From NCBI GenBank assembly GCA_034696485.1, contig JAQIWT010001162.1, forward strand, positions 1 through 12,133: DNA of 12,133 nucleotides, in the 5' to 3' direction. The stretch is from Isohypsibius dastychi (lineage: Eukaryota; Tardigrada; Eutardigrada; Parachela; Isohypsibiidae). The translations under genes and the position numbers were made by a program. Shown here piece after piece: positions 8,957-12,133 of this stretch. Numbering within the stretch: the first letter of the stretch is position 1; each line of letters starts with the position of its first letter. The notes below the pieces were generated by a model, which had not been told where the DNA came from, did no database searches, and saw only the letters and a program-made list of their open reading frames with translations.

Positions 8957-10333
8957 TCATTTTTGTTCTTGGTTGGTCAGTTTGGAATTGACCAAAGGTG
9001 AAATGGTGATCTGAGGGCGTGTTGCATTACGCGAGAGACACCCAACCGGGCTTCCGATTCCCGTTGAGGTTTCCGACGAAGGTCGCGGCCGGCGTTTCAG
9101 CTGAAGTTGCGGAGCCTAGAAAAAATTAAAAACATGAGCTCAGGTCAAGATCAATGATCGAGCAGAATTTCTCACCGATCCCTGTCGTTCGATCAGATGG
9201 CCAGAGGCTAGCGCATTCTTGCGCCAAGATCTCTCGCCTCGTGGCATCATGCGAAACGACGGTGGTGTGCCATGTTGTTTATTAATAGAGTCCTCCACAG
9301 AGCGAGATTTGATTAATATTGGCGACGAGACGGGAACGCCATGAATAGACACCCGCCGTGGCTCTTTCTCTGCTCCCTCCTCAATCCCACTTACTTCATC
9401 CTCTTTCTCATCACGAGGTTCCGGCGATTTATCCAGATAATAATCGGCTTCCTCCAGGTAAATACCCAGATTCTGCGTCAGCTGAGCAAACTGCATCGCA
9501 CCCCAGGCTTTATCCCATAACCGCGAATCGAACACAGCGCTACATACACGACGCATGACCTTTCGATCAACGCTTTTGAAGCCCGTATTCGGTCGATCCA
9601 AGCTAGTTCGCCGGGTAGCTGGATGGTTGCCGTTTGAAAGAGAGGATAACGGACTAGAGCTGCTGTTAGAAGGTGAACTAGGGGAAAGCCGAAATCGAAT
9701 TCCGTTCAATGGCGTTCCCCCTAAAGGAGAATCAACAGGGTGAAAACTTCGTTTAGGAGAACCCTCGGAAAGAAACGGAATTTCCAGAAGATCTTTTCGA
9801 GGGCTGCGCAGTTTCCCGCTTAAATTGTCCCAGTTGCCGAATTTGTTTTTAAGGGCCTCCCGTAATTTGGCCGAATAATCCGGACAAATTAGTTTGACCA
9901 AATCAGATCGACCAGAACCGACGGCGTACATAAGTGGGGTCAGCTGGAAATCGTCCTGAATTTCCAGGTCGGCACCATTTTTTATCAAAAATTCCACCAC
10001 CTCAATCGAACAATTGTTCAAAATGGCGTGGACGACACTGGTTCTTCCTTTGGCATCCGGGATATTCGGATCCAGATGAAAAAGCTTCATCATGGTGAAT
10101 AAAGCATTCCGACGCACGTCCGAAGTCAGATTCAGAGCAAATGTCACCATTAAGGGAGTTTCTCCGCTTCCTGTTCGCGCGTAATTGTAGGAATCGACAC
10201 CAAAACTGATTTTCCGCTCGCTTGCCAGAAACTTTTTGAACACTGCCAGATTGTTCTTCTGGACAGCTCGCAACAACGGGTGAGCGTCCCATTCAATCAA
10301 ACGAAGATCAAACATTTCCTTCGACGAAGCCAT
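8957..10333 (-). CDS. Ankyrin-repeat protein, ANKRD34-like, two exons, 438 aa
   Basis: Exons 10333-9176 and 9115-8957 flank a 60-base phase-0 intron (GTGAGA to TTTTTCTAG). The start ATG sits in a strong GCCATGG context and opens MASSKEMFDL; the open frame upstream has no earlier ATG. Residues about 18-160 hold roughly four ankyrin-type repeats, with hallmarks G-E-T-P-L-M (57-62), D-P-N-I-P-D-A-K-G-R-T (88-98), V-V-E-F-L-I-K-N-G-A-D (112-122) and L-T-P-L-M-Y-A (131-137). A basic, Ser/Pro-rich linker follows, with a poly-Ser patch (217-232). Residues 250-305 include a Trp- and Tyr-containing, possibly helical block, then an acidic stretch. Basophilic sites RRTS (241-244) and RRVS (326-329) are present. 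A repeat block near the N-terminus followed by a long disordered tail resembles metazoan ANKRD34, but this rests on remembered pattern similarity. No signal peptide or membrane segment is seen, so it is probably cytosolic. The intron could also be retained, giving a shorter C-terminus. Confidence 0.8.
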
Positions 10334-10955
10334 GGCAAAGTGTATTGGAGAGCGAGTCAACGTTCAGAAAATTACCAAAGCCGCATCACAAAACCTCGCA
10401 GGTGCTTCCATATCACCGCCAAATCAAAGCACCTCCCATGTGGGAATAAAATATGAAAAAATCGATTTTATGTATAAATGAAAATGGTGGAATTGTCACT
10501 CACATGATGCCGGAAACAGCTTCAACAAAGGCCACCTTTCTGCATTGTTATATAGAGGACATGGTTACATCCCTCATCCTTCTCTCATCACAGTGGCGGT
10601 TTGTGGTCTTATGCCTTCGAATCGTATTCTTGGTCTGTTTTGCCTACGTCGATTTTGAACTGATGAAAAACATGCAATCTGTAAACGATAACTAAATATT
10701 TTTCTTTTCTCATCCCTGTTGAGCTGTTTTCCTTATCATTACGTTGTAAGTGGGCCGAAAATAACAAAGACAAAGAACAACCTGGAGAGAAATAACTTCA
10801 CGAAAATGTGATAAAAACCCAGTTACAAGATTGCTCCTTCAGTATTTTGAAGAAATCGAGGTTGGCGCTTTGGCACTCAAAATTATTAACCTTCAAATGG
10901 TCGTTCTTTTTTGAATTTTATAAAGATTCGAAGTGGAAAATAATATCAAAAAGGT
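10334..10955. other. Intergenic region between the ankyrin-repeat gene and the tRNA gene
   Basis: About 620 bases, AT-rich towards the tRNA. It should hold the promoter and 5' UTR of the ankyrin-repeat gene, which reads leftward. An 80-codon plus-strand frame (10453-10695) has a hydrophobic centre but no recognisable family, and I do not call it a gene. Nothing else specific is visible. Confidence 0.4.
10948..10952 (-). terminator. Pol III T5 terminator of the tRNA gene
   Basis: Read on the minus strand, a run of five T begins three bases after the tRNA discriminator base. This is the standard Pol III stop and supports the tRNA being a discrete transcription unit. Confidence 0.8.
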
Positions 10956-11027
10956 TACCCCACGCCGGGATCGAACCGGCGGCCTTCGGTTTAGGAGACC
11001 GACGCGCTGCCACTGCGCTAGAAGGGC
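10956..11027 (-). tRNA. tRNA with anticodon CCT (Arg, codon AGG), body like elongator tRNA-Met
   Basis: The 72-base minus-strand sequence folds as a cloverleaf with T8-A9, D stem GCGC/GCGC with loop AGTGGCA, and anticodon stem TCGGT/ACCGA around loop CTCCTAA, so the anticodon is CCT. The variable loop is AGGCC and the T stem GCCGG/CCGGC surrounds TTCGATC. The discriminator base is A. The A box (TAGCGCAGTGG) and B box (GGTTCGATCCC) both match Pol III consensus, and T5 follows. The acceptor stem GCCCTTC/GTGGGGT is weak: a G-U at 1:72, a U-G at 5:68 and a U-U mismatch at 6:67. The D arm, base 26, variable loop and A73 resemble metazoan elongator tRNA-Met more than the usual tRNA-Arg(CCT), and C rather than A fills position 20. 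It has no intron. It could be a genuine tRNA-Arg, an anticodon-switched tRNA-Met, or a decaying copy. Confidence 0.85.
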
Positions 11028-11244
11028 TGACAACTACAGAGCGAAATTCTGACGTTGTGGCGTTAGCGTACACCTTGTCAAAACCACAACAATATAAGTA
11101 TTAATTTTACAGTCTGCTATTTTCCATTTCCGCTCAGTAATTCCTAAAATGTAAAGAGTTGCCCACTCACCCTCACAACTTTTCCAACCACATAAATCCG
11201 TCGAGCTGCACTTCATGTGACAGACGTCTGCCACTGCATCCGCC
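11028..11244 (+). promoter_or_regulatory. Shared upstream region of the divergent tRNA and TMEM42-like genes
   Basis: 217 bases separate the tRNA 5' end from the TMEM42-like ATG. A TATAAG element at 11094-11099 lies about 150 bases before the ATG, and a perfect 10-base palindrome CAGACGTCTG (11221-11230, CRE-like core) lies 14 bases before it. A TTTTACAG acceptor-like sequence at 11104-11111 would allow an upstream noncoding exon. Function is inferred from position. Confidence 0.3.
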
Positions 11245-11697
11245 ATGCCAGCAGCTCACCCAACAATCCTTTCAGGAACGGCTGGTTTCGTTGGCGCTCT
11301 GGCTTCGGTATCAGCAAAGTTTGCTTTTTCCGATCTCCAGTCAACATTATCCCATTTCCCGCCGATATTCCACACAAAAGCATTCGACTGGCTGCTCCGG
11401 GGAATGCTGATTCTTGGAACACTCGGGCTGAACGTAATCATGTGGATTTTTCACATGAAAGCGCTGAGGTCATCCAGGAATACAATGCAAGCACTCGCGA
11501 TAAATACAGCATGTAATTTCATCTGCTCCGCAATTTTCGGTCATTTGCTTTTTGGAGATAGCATCACCGCTTCCTGGCTGTTTGGTGCCTCACTGATGTT
11601 GATGGGAGTTGTCCTTATGAACTCGGTGGAAACCGTTCTGGATGATCCAGCTGATGAAGCATCTACGAAAACGGCTACATTGAAAAAGAAAATCTGA
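11245..11697 (+). CDS. TMEM42: TMEM42-like four-helix membrane protein, 150 aa
   Basis: A single-exon plus-strand gene with the ATG in CGCCATGCC context. The protein has four hydrophobic segments, at about residues 9-27, 51-71, 83-104 and 109-126. This is half of an EamA-type drug/metabolite-transporter fold, as in the TMEM42 family. Family-like features are the G-x-x-G-A-L-A-S-x-x-A-K-F-A-F start of helix 1, an N-x-x-M-W-x-F helix 2, an A-x-N-T-A-x-N-F-x-x-S-A-x-x-G-x-x-L-F-G-D helix 3, and a W-x-x-G-x-x-L-M-x-x-G helix 4. The length matches vertebrate TMEM42 (about 150-160). The C-terminal tail is charged and ends LKKKI, a KKXX-type ER/Golgi retrieval signal if the tail is cytosolic. Substrate and function are not known for the family. 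It is transcribed away from the tRNA gene and shows no introns, unlike its neighbours. Confidence 0.82.
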   Translation: MPAAHPTILSGTAGFVGALASVSAKFAFSDLQSTLSHFPPIFHTKAFDWLLRGMLILGTLGLNVIMWIFHMKALRSSRNTMQALAINTACNFICSAIFGHLLFGDSITASWLFGASLMLMGVVLMNSVETVLDDPADEASTKTATLKKKI

Positions 11698-11709
11698 ATC
11701 TGAACATGA

Positions 11710-11715
11710 AATAAA
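11710..11715 (+). terminator. AATAAA poly(A) signal of the TMEM42-like gene
   Basis: A canonical hexamer begins 13 bases after the stop codon, predicting a 3' UTR of only a few tens of bases. It is the only canonical hexamer close to the stop. Confidence 0.6.
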
Positions 11716-11954
11716 CATGCCATTTACGGGTGCTTTCACTAACTTTCCAATTAAGCCAGAATGTACAAAATTTTACCTTTTTCGGTTGACGTACCTGAAC
11801 TCCGATAGCAGATGTATAAATTTTCTTCGCTTGATGGGTCAGCTGTTGACAACTGCCAGCTACTCTTTTAAACAATGACAATTTCACGCAATGATGCAAT
11901 TTTTTCCTGACTGTTGAATCTAAAATCCAAACGGTATGGTCCGAAAAGAATTAA

Positions 11955-11974
11955 ACTGGAGTTGACTGGAGTTG
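11955..11974. repeat. Two tandem copies of ACTGGAGTTG
   Basis: A perfect 10-base unit is repeated head to tail at 11955-11964 and 11965-11974. Its core resembles the GGACTGCAGTT repeat about 120 bases further right, so the two may share an origin. Confidence 0.7.
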
Positions 11975-12072
11975 GACCCGACCCGCTGTTTACTAATTAC
12001 GTAAATTACGATGCGCTGTCTCACAAAAATCGGCGGTAGCCGTTTAGGGTAAAGCGCAGAGGTGGCGCAGTT

Positions 12073-12094
12073 CAGTCCAAAAAGTTTTGGACTG
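12073..12094. repeat. Perfect 10-base inverted repeat (hairpin)
   Basis: CAGTCCAAAA (12073-12082) and TTTTGGACTG (12085-12094) are perfect inverted copies with a 2-base loop. The right arm is also the start of the tandem repeat unit that follows. Confidence 0.75.
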
Positions 12095-12124
12095 CAGTTC
12101 AATCAATTTTTGGACTGCAGTTCA
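12085..12124. repeat. 17-base direct repeat, 23-base period, at the window edge
   Basis: TTTTGGACTGCAGTTCA occurs at 12085-12101 and 12108-12124, separated by ATCAAT. Each copy contains the palindrome ACTGCAGT. The window ends nine bases later, so more copies may follow. Confidence 0.8.
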
Positions 12125-12133
12125 GCGGATTTT

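Larger units (their letters stand above)
11716..12133. other. Non-coding right edge with several small repeats
   Basis: No credible gene is seen on either strand. The region holds a TTACGTAA palindrome (11997-12004, the PAR-bZIP/NFIL3-type consensus), the two tandem repeats and the inverted repeat listed separately, and a duplicated ACCCG (about 11976-11985). The concentration of repeats towards the edge suggests the start of a repetitive element or minisatellite that continues outside the window. Confidence 0.45.

Noticed and set aside
9140-10360. Upstream start for the ankyrin-repeat protein at 10360
   Set aside because: The codon there is TTG, not ATG. The ATG at 10333 has a strong GCCATGG context.
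10453-10695. 80-codon plus-strand frame with a hydrophobic centre
   Set aside because: It lies in AT-rich intergenic DNA, shows no family likeness and has no flanking splice or poly(A) logic; it is most likely chance.
10956-11027. tRNA-derived SINE
   Set aside because: The T5 terminator follows the tRNA 3' end almost at once. I see no unrelated body, A-rich tail or target-site duplication.

Overview
The window is metazoan nuclear DNA. It is intron-rich (GT-AG introns, most of 53-99 bases), has a Pol III tRNA gene with internal promoters, and carries a complete paramyosin gene. Paramyosin is a thick-filament protein found only in invertebrates. Very short introns, compact spacing and the paramyosin sequence point to a small ecdysozoan-like invertebrate, such as a tardigrade or nematode relative. 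That assignment is inference.

Layout from left to right. (1) 1-2514, minus strand: the first five exons of an unrecognised Ser/Pro/Tyr-rich, probably disordered protein that runs off the left edge. All four of its introns are phase 0. (2) 2515-3722: intergenic DNA, holding the 3' flank of paramyosin and the promoter side of gene 1. (3) 3723-8071, minus strand: paramyosin, rebuilt from 16 coding exons as an 868-residue protein with start and stop in the window. Fourteen of its introns are 53-62 bases; only the first, after the headpiece exon, is long (954). (4) 8072-8956: the 5' flank of paramyosin and the 3' flank of the next gene. (5) 8957-10333, minus strand: a two-exon ankyrin-repeat protein resembling ANKRD34. 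(6) 10956-11027, minus strand: a tRNA gene with anticodon CCT (Arg, codon AGG) whose body looks like elongator tRNA-Met, followed by a T5 terminator. (7) 11245-11697, plus strand: a single-exon TMEM42-like four-helix membrane protein with a C-terminal KKXX signal. (8) 11716-12133: non-coding DNA with small tandem and inverted repeats at the right edge.

The genes form no operon and have no evident shared pathway; this is an ordinary compact animal gene neighbourhood. The features most worth a second look are the Met-like tRNA with an Arg anticodon, the repeated I-S-F-L motif in the unrecognised protein, the uniform tiny introns of paramyosin, and the repeat cluster at the right edge. I found no evidence of a mobile element, CRISPR array or defence-type system.
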